Source: Circinella umbellata (Eukaryota > Mucoromycota > Mucoromycetes > Mucorales > Lichtheimiaceae). From it: a DNA stretch of 64,000 bases. The DNA lies in contig JAIWNF010000031.1 of NCBI GenBank assembly GCA_025093555.1, forward strand, positions 372,001 to 436,000, written 5' to 3'. How positions within the stretch are numbered: the first letter of the stretch is position 1; each line of letters opens with the position of its first letter. A model generated the notes under the pieces. That model ran no database searches. It was not told the origin of the DNA and was given only the letters and a program-made list of their open reading frames with translations. Positions 45,558 through 57,861 of the stretch are shown here, one piece after another. A program made the position numbers and the translations under genes.

Positions 45558-48500
45558 CTAATTATATATTCTTTTTTTTTCCTTACCAGAAACAGCGACA
45601 AAATAGTCATTGATGATTCGATAAAACCTCCACTTGTACTGATCGGGAGGAACAACTGTAACCTCCTTGTTTGGATTTAATGTAGATTTACTCCTTGACT
45701 CTACTTTTTTATACCAAGTATATGCTCCGATAAAATCTGTTTTTTTTTTTTTTACATAATACCACGTGTCAATAACAATAGCAGAGAGAGCAATAAAATG
45801 TTTACAGTTTGTTCAGTAGTAAAGAAGAAAAGAAATCTTCAGAGATCTCATCTGGTTGTACTACCACAAACAAAAACAAAAAGATGATAATAATAAGCCT
45901 TACCAACAATACCAACAGTTAACTCCTTCTTCGTCTCATCAACTCCAAGCAATAACGAATAATCCATAATATTTCCTTTTGTCAAAAATTCAGTATCACT
46001 CTTGATTGCTTTTTCTATAAACGTTTTAGATTGTCCACTCACAGGACATTGTAGACGATAATCTATTATAAGATTATATAATCATAATCAAAAGAGATAA
46101 TGAAATGTTTTTCATGTGAGTGTTTAAAAAATAATATTGTTGCCTTCAACAAGTAACACTGTATTTATCTGTCTTTTTTTCTTTTTGCTTTACCTTGCAG
46201 CCAGTCACCATCCCATAAAGTTGTATCACCTTGTTTGCTACACGATTCCACATGGCGATCCCGGATTCCTTTGAAATCGAATTTCTGACCATACGATTTT
46301 ATAATCGATAATAATATTTATTTAGTCTGTGTACCGAGCCCAAAAAATCCAAATCTATACAAGGGAAAAAAGAAATAAAAACTGACGTTACCTGTATACT
46401 CTGTGGAACGATACCATAGAATAAATGCTCCATTACTAAAACATCAAGATTAAGTATAACTCGTTTATCAGTGGTACTTCTGATACGAATGGTATAAAAT
46501 CCAAATATCTTGGCCAAAACGCTTGGAGTCTGTATATATATATATATATATATATTGCAAAATCAATAAACATAATATAAACATACAGTAGTAGTGCGTC
46601 TGAAAGTATCCCTAATCCCTTACCTCTTCTGCCTTTTTCATATGATCAAAATATTTAGGCGCAAACTTCAAAATTGATTCCTTTTCAACATTATTCCATG
46701 CGTTTACCATTTCCTTGATAACAAGTCGGCCATCTTGTTTTTATACGTAGCCAGTTTTTTTTGTGCAGATTAAAATAGTCGTAAAACCATATTCAAGTTA
46801 GAAAGAGCGATAATGATAATCAAAAGATAAAGAGAAATATATAAACATATTAACAAAATACTAATAAGTCACATTATTAAACTATATGTGTATCTATGCC
46901 ATTTACCTTGAGACCGATAAAAATGACTTTTACTTTTACCCCCAGTCGCTTTCCAAGAGTCACACCGACTTAATGATTGTATTAATAGCTGATCAACACC
47001 GCTCTGTCGTCTTAGTGTTTCGAATTCGGAGGCATAGTATACAATACAAGTAAATTCTATGTTATTATGGATATATTCTGAAAAAAAAAGACATAAAAGC
47101 CACACCCGTTAATAATTTCCTTTTTTTTTTGAACCTGTCATTCCCCTCTTTTTCTTTTTCCGTTATTCGGAATTATTGTTACATACTATGCTTAATATGT
47201 GGACTTAATCGGCGGTTTTCGCCGGGAGAAGCTACTGAAGATGATGATGAATTATTACTATCACTATTATTTGCAATAGGCGGTAATGGTTTCTCCTTTG
47301 GACTATTATTGGGAAGCACTGATGGCTGTTTTTGATAAAATGTGGATGTAGTTACTTCAGTTGTAATATCGCGTTCAATTCTTGGCTCATTTAAAATAAC
47401 CCGCTGACTTGTTGATGTAAGAGGATTGCTGAAGAGCCGTTTATTTTTTGAAGCTGTAGTTTCATTTTCTGATCGTATCCACCTATCCTTTATATTTTGT
47501 AATTTGCGATGTTGTTGATAATGTAATTCACTTGCATTGGCTTTAACTGTTTGAAGTACCATAGAACGAAAAGACGCGGTTTCACTTGCGGCGCCAGCAT
47601 TTGGTACAACAAATTTACGCTTAATAAATGAATAATATGAATCAGTGCCATCATTTTCAATGCTCTTGATGGCTGAACCATTATCCATCTCTTGCTGTTG
47701 GTTATTGATAGAGGTATCTTTTTTCTGTTCATTACTGTCGTTAGTGTGATTTTGGTTTTTCTTATCACTTTGATGATCGTTGGTGGATGGTATATTTGCA
47801 CTTGAAGTAACATTTGAAAGTGTTGTTGACGTAGTTTTGTCGTCTTTCTTGTGATTAGTCTTTAACAATGGTATTAATTTTGGTTCCATATCAGTTGTGC
47901 CACTACTGTTTTGTTGTTGATGTTTCAATTCTTTAATGTATTCACTTGAACTTTTTTGATTGTGAATGTATGAAGCGTAAGAAAAATTGTATATTTAGTT
48001 ATATGATCAATACAATATTACTCCAATATAATGGTATAATTATTATGTTCTACCTTAATGTATAAGCGATAATAGATGATGGCTCTTCCTCACGAACGAG
48101 AACACTTGATCCTGGGAAAGCATGAACCTTATCTGACCTATATATAAAATAAAATGATTTCATCATTGGCCTTGCTTAATTTTTTGTTATCGTTCCACAC
48201 TACCATTTTTTTTTTACCGGGATATATACTTAATATAGTCAGGAGGTTCCCATGTACAGCCATCCATTAGATCTATCATATTTGAGTAATTTTTTCCCCA
48301 GGTTAAAAAAAATTGATAATATCAAAAAAAAAACCCCCCCTTTTTAGTGATACAGTTCATAAAATGAAAACTACGGGAAAAGAATTGCAGTGACTCACCT
48401 GAGCACCATTTCTCTTGCCAATTTGAGAGTTGTGATAATATGGCTGCTGACCGAAGAGCAAAAAGTCGTCGATAATCATTGAGATTTTCCAGTGATGTAC

Positions 48501-51235
48501 CGTGTAATTCTAAAATTAATCTTGGATGTTCTGTTTCTTCAAAAAATCGCTTCATAGAAGCTAATTCATTTTGTCGTAAATTCAACTGCGTTTGAAGTTC
48601 GTGTTGTTTCTCGACTTTGTTTACTATCCCCTTACTACTTGCTGTGCTACCTCGTGCCATGCGTTTGGACTCAGCAATAGTAAATTGCTTTAATATTTTG
48701 ATATGAGTATCCACTGCTTCAAATAAAGCATTGACATCATCACGAATTTCGCCTTGCCAGTTTTTAAGCGTTGTCATACTTACAACGCTGGTTTTTTGGT
48801 TGACACTGTTCTTAGTATTCTTATTGTCATCTGGGATGACTTGTAGACGCGGTGCACGTAATTCATATAATGAGTTAGGCTCGTATGACATTTTGACTGT
48901 AAATGGTATACCGGATGGTTTAAAACAATGAATGATGGATGTTTGAGAAGAAATCGAATGACCACAAGAAGGATGGGTATATGGTGCCAAATGGGTATCA
49001 TGGTACAAGATAAGTTCAATAAATTTTGCTATCGAATAATGGTATGTTGGAAAAGACATTGGTTTGGGCGATGTTTCAGCTTCACACATTGAACAGGTAA
49101 ACCATGTATCAATTGTTGTAGTAGGGGAGGATAATGAGGGTAATGCTAATGTCTTATTGCTGTCGCTGCACGGTGATACTTCTGTTGCTTTTTTCGTTTG
49201 CGATAAAATTGCTTTTTCATCGTCGTCATTTTTTGTAATATAAACAACCACTCTTCCAGGTCCATGAGAAAATGTCATAATATGGTCTGTAAGCAATTTT
49301 TGGCATCCATTAAAAGATAACTTTAATGATGATAAACGTCTATTATAATCAACATTTTCCTCTGCCGTTGTCGCCGTTCCAGTTGTTAATTCGTTAGGCG
49401 ATATAGTACTTTTCTTTCTATTACTGCTACTGTCATTTTTATTGCTACTACCATTTCTATTATTTAGTGTCGATTTAGTAGTATTATTCATCGTACTATT
49501 ATGTTTTTCTTCAGTAGACAGAGCCGTTCTACTCTCATTCAATGGCGTCGGTGATTCCGTAAGACAATCATCTAATTTCGATTTCAACAACGCATTACAA
49601 GTAGTTCCTTTTTCGCATTGTATGCACCAATTTAAAATCGTATCTCCGAGTGACCGATCTTTGCCATTCTCATATTGGAAAAAGTTTAATCTAGATAAGA
49701 ATGGACCTGCGCACGGACTTTGTGAACATCCAATAGGGTGCATTTCATATAATAGTATAATATGTTGGTGTTCAAGGAAGCTTTCAGTAGACTGGATATC
49801 TAATAATAAGTCATCCATTCCAATTTTTTTGTTATTAATACAGCAGCGTAATGATGAATAAGCTGATATAGATTGTGGTACTTCAGCCATCGATTGTTGT
49901 TGCCCTAGTGCTGATGATTTCGGAGCTGACTGTAACTTTCCTTGTTGCTGTAGTGACGTTGACGATGGCTGACTATCATTGTTACTGTTGTTGTTATTGT
50001 TTGCAAGTAAAGATAAGAGTGATGATGCACGTCGTTTAAGACCTGTAGATTTCCTTTTTTTAATCTGACTAGCGTCACTATTCTTCATCCTCATCACGGT
50101 ACGAATTGTATCAATTCCGTCTTCTTCATCTTGTAAACGAATAATTAATTGAGGTGCAGGGAAATGACAGTGAGGAGATGATGATAATAATGTTGTTTTT
50201 TCCAACCTTTGACGTAATTTTGCAAATCGATGCGGATCATCTTGTGCTGGAATTGAAGAAAGCGTTTCCCCTGTTGCCATTATCTTTGTAGTTATTGCTC
50301 CGTTATCATGTATGCCCTTTTTTTCATCATGACTGTCGATATTACTTTTGTTGTTCATTATGGTTTTCTTTTCATATGTGTTACTTTTAGGCCATAACCA
50401 ATTGATAATTCCAGATCGTCTTCTTGGAATAAATCCGCGAATCGGCACAGCATCACCATGTTGTGGTGGTGATGATGATGGAGGTAATGTTGATAAAAGG
50501 TCAAAATCATGTACAAGATACATTTCCAGCCACAAACTCCACAAAGTATAAATGGATACCGCCACGATTTTAATTAATTGATCTCCTACAGGACCAGAAG
50601 GTGCTCCATAAATTTGTAAAGTTCCTCCAACCATGTGATGCAGCCACTTGCAACGCGATCCACCCAAATCGCCTAATCAGTCAAAAAATACGTCCCCCCC
50701 CCAAAAAAAAAGTTTTACTTTTCATTATTAATAGTGAAATAAAAAATATGCCATTTTTTGACATTTTAGTATATGCATATATTAAATATTTTGTGTTTTT
50801 TTTCTTACAAGGGAAAATGGTAGACAGTGGTTCTCCATGATAAACTCCAGGTAAGAACTTGGATTCTTTTATTGTCTTGGACCCAACTAGTGTCTGGATA
50901 TAAATCGATTCATAAAGAGAAGAAAACGAGTTTTCAGGTACCGTTGTGCTTGTCGACTCTTGTTGAGCTTCATTCCAAAGCGGAATAAGTGGCATAAGAA
51001 TTGAAAATAAAGTGTCAGTTAAAGATGATGGCAAATGGGCTTCCGTTAACCAAGACTTCATCAAAGTGTATAAATGATTTCGACTCGCCTCGTCCAGTTT
51101 TATTATTTTCATTGCTGTCGTTGTTGTCTTTTTTAGCGATCGTTGTTGTTGTTGTTGCCTTTGTTGAGCATTTATTTCACCCGGCATTAGTGCTGGTAGT
51201 GATTTGGAAAATGCCTTGCCAACATGACCATTCAT
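45558..51235 (-). CDS. FAB1: Fab1/PIKfyve-type phosphatidylinositol 3-phosphate 5-kinase lacking a FYVE domain
   Basis: Eleven minus-strand exons (51235-50809, 50672-48399, 48272-48218, 48137-48054, 47950-47187, 47077-46907, 46733-46624, 46529-46392, 46284-46194, 46062-45904, 45736-45558) give 1483 residues in phase. No FYVE zinc finger is present. Residues about 440-780 carry the Fab1 Cys-rich region (HIILLYEMHPIGCSQSPCAG; WFTCSMCEAETSPKPMSFPT; SIAKFIELILY; HPSCGHS). REEEPSSIIAYTL opens the kinase, then an Asn/Ser-rich insert of about 255 residues (one exon) precedes IEFTCIVYYASEFETLRR. Further motifs are WKATGGKSKSHFYRS, GRLVIKEM (ATP Lys), LVMEHLFYGI, KFDFKGIRDRH, IMDYSLLLGVDETKKELTVG and IVDFIGAYTW. 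It should make PI(3,5)P2 for vacuole function. A weak LPGVYHGEP motif at the N-terminus may be a chaperonin-domain remnant. Confidence 0.88.
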
Positions 51236-52507
51236 TTGCCAAGGTGATAATTAACAAGAAAAAAAAAGCTTGGCTGAAAAAAGGAGTGGGCGTAAAGGGA
51301 GAGTTTCAAAAAAAAATTACATTTTGTTTCTGCCTGGTTACATAAAGCCAACTATTGTTGTGTTTTCAACCTTTAAAACTTTAAACACTAAACTTTCGGC
51401 TTTTATTACTTTCACATGAAAAAAAAGACCGTTGTCATGGTGATGTAAAAAGACAAAGATAATGACTTTGACAAATGGACTATATGAGATTATTGTTTAT
51501 CATCAATTACAAACAAACCATCATTTTTATGCTAGTCACACATGTAATAGATTACCTTATTCATATCAGAAAAAAGTAGCAGCAATATATATATTAAGCA
51601 TTGTTATACGTATCAATCAAATTTCTTTCATTTTCTCCTCCAGTTACATATTGCTATTATTATTATTATTATTTTGTTAGTTGTCAGAAATATCATATTC
51701 TCCGAGGTTATTCAAGAAGAGGAAATTGATACCTGTTGGCTAATCGGTATTGAGAAGAGTTTGATACAGTGTGCTTTATTCCGTTTTAATAAATTTCTCA
51801 AAACGTGATAATCTTTTTATTGGATCAATTATATTTTAATTAATACTTGTCCTGCATTCGCAATTATATTTCAGCAGCAACCAATATCATGCTAGTTTGT
51901 AGGATTACCTGTCATATAATGATGACATTAACATCGTACAAAAAATCACTTGTTAAGTATATTCGAAAAAATAATGGCGCGAGCAAGTCAATTTTGTACA
52001 GTAGCTGGCTTTTGCATAAGTGTGGTCAGCTGGAAAAAAAAAAGAAGAGCTTAAATGGTAAATCTATAACCAACATATAATATATTTCAATAGATATTAT
52101 GTCCTTTATGTAAAAATAGTTTTTTTCAGTGTAACGAGTATGATACTTGCAAAAATACAAATTTCATAATGTAGTATAATCATGAAATAACTACCTACGA
52201 GCTAACTATTATCATACTGTTAGTTGTTGCTGTAACATTTTGGTATTTTATAATTAAATAAAACATCTCTATACTATGAATATAGTCAGTATCTATTTTC
52301 ACTATGATTATGGTTATATAGTATGTGAATAAGACTAAAAAAAATGCTAAGTTGCTGCAAAGTAGAACATAAAAGAAGTGTTTCACTTAGCAATTAACCC
52401 CGCTAATGCAATTGATGTTGTTCTCCCTTTTTCCCATTTTTTCATAGAAAACCCTCGAAGATTATTCTTTTCTTTTTTCTCCCTCTATTGAAAAAAAAAG
52501 AGACATT
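51236..52507. promoter_or_regulatory. Divergent intergenic region between FAB1 and the Trp-rich gene
   Basis: The 1.27-kb region separates two start codons. It is AT-rich, with an ATT run at about 51656-51673 and a CT-rich leader (CTTTTTTCTCCCTCTATTG) just before 52508. No coding frame or specific site is convincing. Confidence 0.4.
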
Positions 52508-55438
52508 ATGATTGACTTGAGTTCATTTTACCAGGAATCTGGTGAGTCATGGGCTGATATGATGGACGAAGAAAACGAAGACGAAGAAGACGTTGAAAAA
52601 AATAATAACAAATCTCATTCTTCTGATTGTCATGACGCAACTGACAGCAACAACAAACTTAATCCCAACGAATCAACGTCCGACGTATCTAGTATCGAAA
52701 AGGAAAATGGCGAAGCAGATGTAAAAGAGACCGTTGATGAAAATAATAAAAATGACAATAATGACAAATTGAAAGAATATTATGAAAATATTGAATCAAC
52801 CATCAAAAGAATTGAAGCATTGGCAACCACGAAAACTATACGAAAGAAAGAAAGTGGCGGTAATGGTAGAGGAGGAACTGGTGGCATCGTTTGGCGATTA
52901 CCAAGTGAAGAGCAAAAAAAGCAACAACAGGAAGTCATACAACAATTGGTACGTCAACGACAAAACATAGACGCCGAGGATAATTGGCGAAGACCTAAAA
53001 AAGAATTGGATGATAAGACTCAATGGCGTAGCAACAAACCGTACCGAGCACCAGAAAAGAATAATTCAAAACAATGGCATCTTTATTCTGAAGAATTACA
53101 AGTGGAATATGAAGAACAAGTAGAAGAGAGTAGAAAGGAGTTTCAACGTAAATTTGGTACAAAATCAGCTAGTAATGATAATGACAGTAAGACGAAACCA
53201 AAAGAGAAACCAGAACCAGTTCTACCATTAGCGGATCCGGTCAAACCATCGATTTTAATTTCTGCAGATGGGCCAAGTGACTGGGCTGATGATATTCCAG
53301 ATACTGATGATGATAATGAAGAAGAAGAAAAAGAAGAAGAAGAAAAAGAAGAAGAAGAAAAAGAAGAAGAAGGATTTGCAGAACAATCGATGTCAGAGTT
53401 GAAACAAGAATTGTCTCGCGATGCCACGGCATCCTCACCTGACCATTCGGATCGATCGATCGATGCCGCGACTTATCAACCATCAGCTTCTGACCACTTC
53501 AATACACAGTCTCCGCAGAAAAATGTTGATCGTATTATTACTTCGCCCCCACCCCCTGCTCGACGAAAACTAACTGTAGATAATCCAAGTCCGTGGATTT
53601 CGTTTGCTGAACAAAATTCTTCAAGATCACCTGCTTCAACTACCACTACTTCAGTAACAACTGACACACAAGAAGATAAACAAGACGAGATGGAAAAGGA
53701 TGAACAATTAAAGAATGAGCAATTAGAAGAAGCTGAACAGTCAAAATTTGAAGAATCAAAAGAAGATTTGAAGGATGAATCAAAGGAATCCAAACCGGTG
53801 CCCTTTGTACAAGAAGATAGTGCTATTAGTTGGAACACGTTTGCTGAACAATCCACTTCAAAATGGGCTACGACAACAAGAGTAAGCAATGACGCTTTAT
53901 CTGAACGTATCTCGGATAATACTGGGGCTATGGCTACGCAAAAATATGAGCAAAAGCAGGGACAAGAACAACACCACTTAAATGCAAAAGTACATCAGCA
54001 ACGTCGCCAATCAACTAGTGAGTCGATAGCATCTAACAATGATAAAATCGCAGATGGACCGAAAGATTCTATTATACAATCTCCACAGAAACAGATATTG
54101 AATCATTTATCCAAAAACATCAATGTCAATAAAGGAACGATACAACAACAAAGAGGTTCTCCTCCATCAAAAACACATAGCAATCTTGGTTTACCATCAA
54201 CGGCCATATCTGAATCTAACACTGTTTCTCATCATGATTCAGATGACAGTATCAACCAACACAATGAATCGGAAACACTAAGCAATGGACCAAAAATACA
54301 TGATGATGTCAAGAATTGGACTAGTCGACAGGATACCACAGATAATAATAATAATAATAGCGATGTTGACTGGCGCGTAGGTACCACGTGGAATACTTCA
54401 CCATCAATGGATAATTTGGATAATGATGGTCTAAAGAGCCACAGCAGTTGGAAGAATAATAGCACCAAATCATCTGGCGTGCATAAAAACAATATTGAAG
54501 GAGAAGGGGCTTCAGCTGCTTGGACCGCTTTAGCTGCTAATAATGACGACGACACACGGAGCCATGGTAGCCGAAAAAGTGATAATGTCAAGCCAAAAAA
54601 GGAGGATAATGATAGTTGGCGTGGTGGTACAACTTGGAATCATATTCCAGGAACGGGCAGTATTAGCGGTGTTGATGATGATGTCAAGAGTCATACGAGT
54701 CGTGCGAGTCACACTAGTCGAAAAAGTGGTATCAGATCCCACTTTGGGAATGAAAACGAACGAGCATCTGCTGCATGGATTGCTGCCGGGGTTCAAGTCA
54801 AAAGAACGCATAGTGATCATACAAGGAGGAAACACGAGACAAGACGATCGTCAAGCGAACATGATAATGGACTGTATGGATCTGCAACGTGGAATGCTGG
54901 TAGTACAATGGATAATGATGATGCAAGAAGCCATAGTAGCTATAAAAGTTCTGTAAAGAAGAATGGGAATGGGAGGACTTCAGATACATGGACTAGCACT
55001 ACGGGTAATAAGGATGGGGAGGTACAAAATCCTCAAGGTGAGAGATATAATGATCCTGAACAAGATGATATTTGGAAAGAATCTGCTTTTGCTACTTGGG
55101 GTACTAGTACTACTGTAACATCAACAAGTATTCCCGCTGGATCTGGATCCGTTAGCCAAAACAATAGCAAGAATATAACAGCATATAGTAATGTTAATGA
55201 CGGTGAGAGGGCTTCAGTCACTTGGATGAAAGCTAAGTCCACAGTGAACACTGACATCGTTTATAATGATACAATTTTGAATGCGAACAACGAGATCAAC
55301 GGAGAGAAGGAAAAGACTGACGATACTTCCAATCAATCAAAGTGGCAAGCATACGCACGACAACATTCAAGCACAAATGGAGATAGACAATTGCATGCTC
55401 GTGGTCATAATAATAGTAATCAAAGACCCTGGTCATAA
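52508..55438 (+). CDS. Large disordered, tryptophan-dotted protein of unknown function
   Basis: A single 976-codon exon. I do not recognise a folded domain. The sequence is highly charged (Asp, Glu, Lys, Asn, Ser), with a Glu/Lys repeat near residues 270-293. It carries 24 tryptophans, nearly all set in small or polar contexts: SWADMMDEE, DWADDIP, SPWISFAEQN, ISWNTFAEQS, DWRVGTTWNTS, SSWKNN, SAAWTALAAN, SWRGGTTWNH, SAAWIAAG, SATWNAGS, FATWGTS and a final RPWS. Paired motifs (FAEQ; RVGTTWN/RGGTTWN; ASAAW) and SHSS/SHGSRKS blocks recur at about 60-80 residues, a decayed repeat. Isolated Trp beside Gly/Ser/Thr in disordered chains is how Argonaute-binding hooks look, so an RNA-silencing scaffold is one possibility; this is inference only. 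Confidence 0.8.
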   Translation: MIDLSSFYQESGESWADMMDEENEDEEDVEKNNNKSHSSDCHDATDSNNKLNPNESTSDVSSIEKENGEADVKETVDENNKNDNNDKLKEYYENIESTIKRIEALATTKTIRKKESGGNGRGGTGGIVWRLPSEEQKKQQQEVIQQLVRQRQNIDAEDNWRRPKKELDDKTQWRSNKPYRAPEKNNSKQWHLYSEELQVEYEEQVEESRKEFQRKFGTKSASNDNDSKTKPKEKPEPVLPLADPVKPSILISADGPSDWADDIPDTDDDNEEEEKEEEEKEEEEKEEEGFAEQSMSELKQELSRDATASSPDHSDRSIDAATYQPSASDHFNTQSPQKNVDRIITSPPPPARRKLTVDNPSPWISFAEQNSSRSPASTTTTSVTTDTQEDKQDEMEKDEQLKNEQLEEAEQSKFEESKEDLKDESKESKPVPFVQEDSAISWNTFAEQSTSKWATTTRVSNDALSERISDNTGAMATQKYEQKQGQEQHHLNAKVHQQRRQSTSESIASNNDKIADGPKDSIIQSPQKQILNHLSKNINVNKGTIQQQRGSPPSKTHSNLGLPSTAISESNTVSHHDSDDSINQHNESETLSNGPKIHDDVKNWTSRQDTTDNNNNNSDVDWRVGTTWNTSPSMDNLDNDGLKSHSSWKNNSTKSSGVHKNNIEGEGASAAWTALAANNDDDTRSHGSRKSDNVKPKKEDNDSWRGGTTWNHIPGTGSISGVDDDVKSHTSRASHTSRKSGIRSHFGNENERASAAWIAAGVQVKRTHSDHTRRKHETRRSSSEHDNGLYGSATWNAGSTMDNDDARSHSSYKSSVKKNGNGRTSDTWTSTTGNKDGEVQNPQGERYNDPEQDDIWKESAFATWGTSTTVTSTSIPAGSGSVSQNNSKNITAYSNVNDGERASVTWMKAKSTVNTDIVYNDTILNANNEINGEKEKTDDTSNQSKWQAYARQHSSTNGDRQLHARGHNNSNQRPWS

Positions 55439-56002
55439 TGGTATGATTATCTATGTTCTCTATTACTCGATTGATAGCAGCATTTATATCAATAAGCAGC
55501 TAGCTGGATGTTCTATTATTCCATTGCATATGCTAGCTCGTAACAAGCTCATTGGATTTTTCTTTTGTAAAAAAAGAAAGGACGTCTGCTGATCTTTACC
55601 TTTTTTGATTTTTTTTTATCCATACCAAAAGCATTTCCCTTACTCTCTTTATCCCTTCAAAATACGATTTTTTTTTTTTTTTTGCTTTCTGTAAATACAC
55701 ACACCTTTAATTTTCCGTATATAAAATATACCAAAATGATGATAAATTAAGATAATTATAAATTAAATTTGTCTGCATAATGGCTACCACAAATCCGGAG
55801 ATGTCGATAAAGGTGAAAAGAATTCCGCATGAGGATTTTTTTAATGCTAATATGATATGAAAAGGTTATGAATTACATACTGGGATGTATAATATTAAAA
55901 ATGAAGCTATACCTAAAAGGATTATATGCAAATTATAAGATAAAATGTAAAAATGAATTAAATACAGAGAAAATACTAGTAAAGAATGATGCGTATGACC
56001 GA
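55439..56002. other. Convergent intergenic region
   Basis: This is the shared 3' flank of the Trp-rich gene and the polyQ flavodoxin gene. It contains A/T runs; nothing else seen. Confidence 0.6.
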
Positions 56003-57453
56003 TTATTCGCTGCTGCAACAGAGCCATGCCATGAGTGATTTTTTCTTTGGCTTTTCTTGTGTAGGTTTTGGTTCTCGAGCAGTAGATGTATTTGCAGTAT
56101 CCGACGGTCTACTTGCTTGTTGTTGTTGTTGTTGTTGTTGTTGCTGTTGCTGCTGCTGTTGCAGCTGTTCTTGTTGCTTTTGTTGTTGCAGTTGTTCTTG
56201 TTGCTTTTGTTGCTGCAGTTGTTCTTGTTGCTTTTGTTGTTGTTGTTGTTTTTGTTCTTGTTGCTGTTGTTCTTGTTCTTGTTGCTCTAAAGATGTTGCA
56301 GCATCTTTTACATCGGTAGGAGCATTTGCACTAGATCCGGAAGCAATATTTTCAGCGCCAGCGCCAGCACCAATGTTAGGATCTTTATATGCGGCTGATG
56401 CAACGCCAGCGCCAATAGCAGCACCTCCTGTAACACCAGCCGCGGCACCTGCTGCTGCGCCAATATTCTTTTGTTGTGTTGTTTGACCTTCAGGATCAGT
56501 GGTAGTGATTGCGGGTGTATCTTTATCATTTGCTGCTGTATCATGTGAAACAGCCTTGAGCGAACGTATAGAAGCATCCGAATCAGCACCTGTAGTGGCT
56601 GCTATTTTTTTCTTTCCCCTATGATATGTATTCAAGATAATGGCAAAATTTTCGCCTTGATTCTTAGAAATAGCCAGTTCAGTTTCACTTGGTTGCCGTG
56701 AGCCATCACCATTTGTAATTGTACCAGAGCCATAAGCGGACCCGCCAATAACTTCGCTGTTATCAAACATACTTTTGTTTGAAAATCCAAACGGTACATA
56801 CATCAATCCATGATGAGCAAAATAAGTCACGGCATTTAAAGCTGTTGTTTCTTGGCCGCCATGTTGAGACGCCGTTGAAAAAAATGTACCAACAAATTTA
56901 CCAGCCAGAGAACCTTTAGCCCATAATTGACCTGTAGCATCTAAAAGGCTGTTTATAATAGAATGATAATAGTTAAAAAGATGTTGATGAAAAAATGATA
57001 AAATGAAAATAAAAAAAATTAGTAATAATGCATATCACATACGCTTTCATTTGAGCTGGAAAAATGCCAAAACGAGTTGGGATACCGAAAATAATGCCAT
57101 CTGCATCGGCAAGCTGATTTGCTTGAATTACTGGCAAGTCAGGTTTAACGGGGGCATGCATTTTTTCGAGCACCTGATCAGATAAAGTCTCTTGAACTTG
57201 ATAAATTGTTGTATCGATACCATTTGCATCAAGTCCTAAATATTAGACATTGTTTGCTTGTGAGTAAAAAAAAAGTTTAAACGCGGAATTTCAACTTTAT
57301 ACTATATTTTGTGGTTGGGTGTTGTTTTTTATGCGTGTGGCGCGAACTCCCAAAGAACATGTATAACTAACCTTCCTTTATAGCTATTGATAGCTTATAA
57401 ATGTGATGATATAAAGAGTAAATAACAATGTATACTTTAGGTTTATCGGCCAT
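56003..57453 (-). CDS. WrbA/Ycp4-like flavodoxin quinone reductase with polyQ tail and C-terminal Cys pair
   Basis: Three minus-strand exons (57453-57372, 57235-57043, 56948-56003) give 406 residues. Residues 1-200 are a complete flavodoxin domain of the WrbA/Pst2 family: VYIVIYSLYHHIYKLS (FMN phosphate loop), DGIIFGIPTRFGIFPAQMK, GKFVGTFFSTASQHGGQETT, MYVPFGFS and VIGGSAYGSGT, which are the FMN and quinone pocket motifs. A 200-residue tail follows: Gly/Ala-rich, then a roughly 50-residue Gln/Glu-rich stretch from CAA/CAG repeats, then KPKKKSLMAWLCCSSE. A terminal basic stretch plus Cys pair suggests palmitoylation, as for yeast Ycp4. It is divergent to a paralogue that has no tail. The enzyme should reduce quinones with NAD(P)H; a membrane site is inferred. 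Confidence 0.88.
56115..56290. repeat. CAA/CAG trinucleotide repeat encoding polyQ
   Basis: An imperfect TTG/CTG array on the plus strand encodes Gln-rich sequence on the minus strand. The unit KQQEQLQQQ repeats three times, showing recent tandem growth. Confidence 0.85.
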
Positions 57454-57861
57454 AGTAAACTAATAAGGTTTTTCTTTGGAAGAAAAAAAAATAAAAAGAA
57501 AAGGGAAAGAAAAACAAATTTGTTTACAATCAAACACTTCTATTTTCACTCTTTCTCACTCCAAAAAAAATGTTAAAGCTGTTTATACGAAAATACGCCT
57601 TCGGAAAGAAGGAACGGTGTCAAAAATCACTGAAACCCATGAATAAAAACAGGATTTTTGTTTTGTTTCATGAGCACTTGCATAATTTCATAATTGGGCA
57701 GTTTAAGTTTCGGGCTGAATTAAGTTGATATAAAGTTTGTTTATGTGAAAGTTGAATTTTTTTTTTCCTCGTCATTTATTTTTTGAAGACCTTTTCCCAG
57801 CTTTTTCTCTCTTTTTCTCTCTTACATTTTTCTTTCTTTTTAACCATAACTACTTTTCATC
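57454..57861. promoter_or_regulatory. Shared promoter region of the divergent WrbA-like pair
   Basis: The two ATGs are 408 bp apart. The middle holds CGGAAAGAAGGAACGGTG and a palindrome-like GAGCACTTGC; CT-rich leaders precede both starts. The arrangement suggests co-regulation of the pair. Confidence 0.5.
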
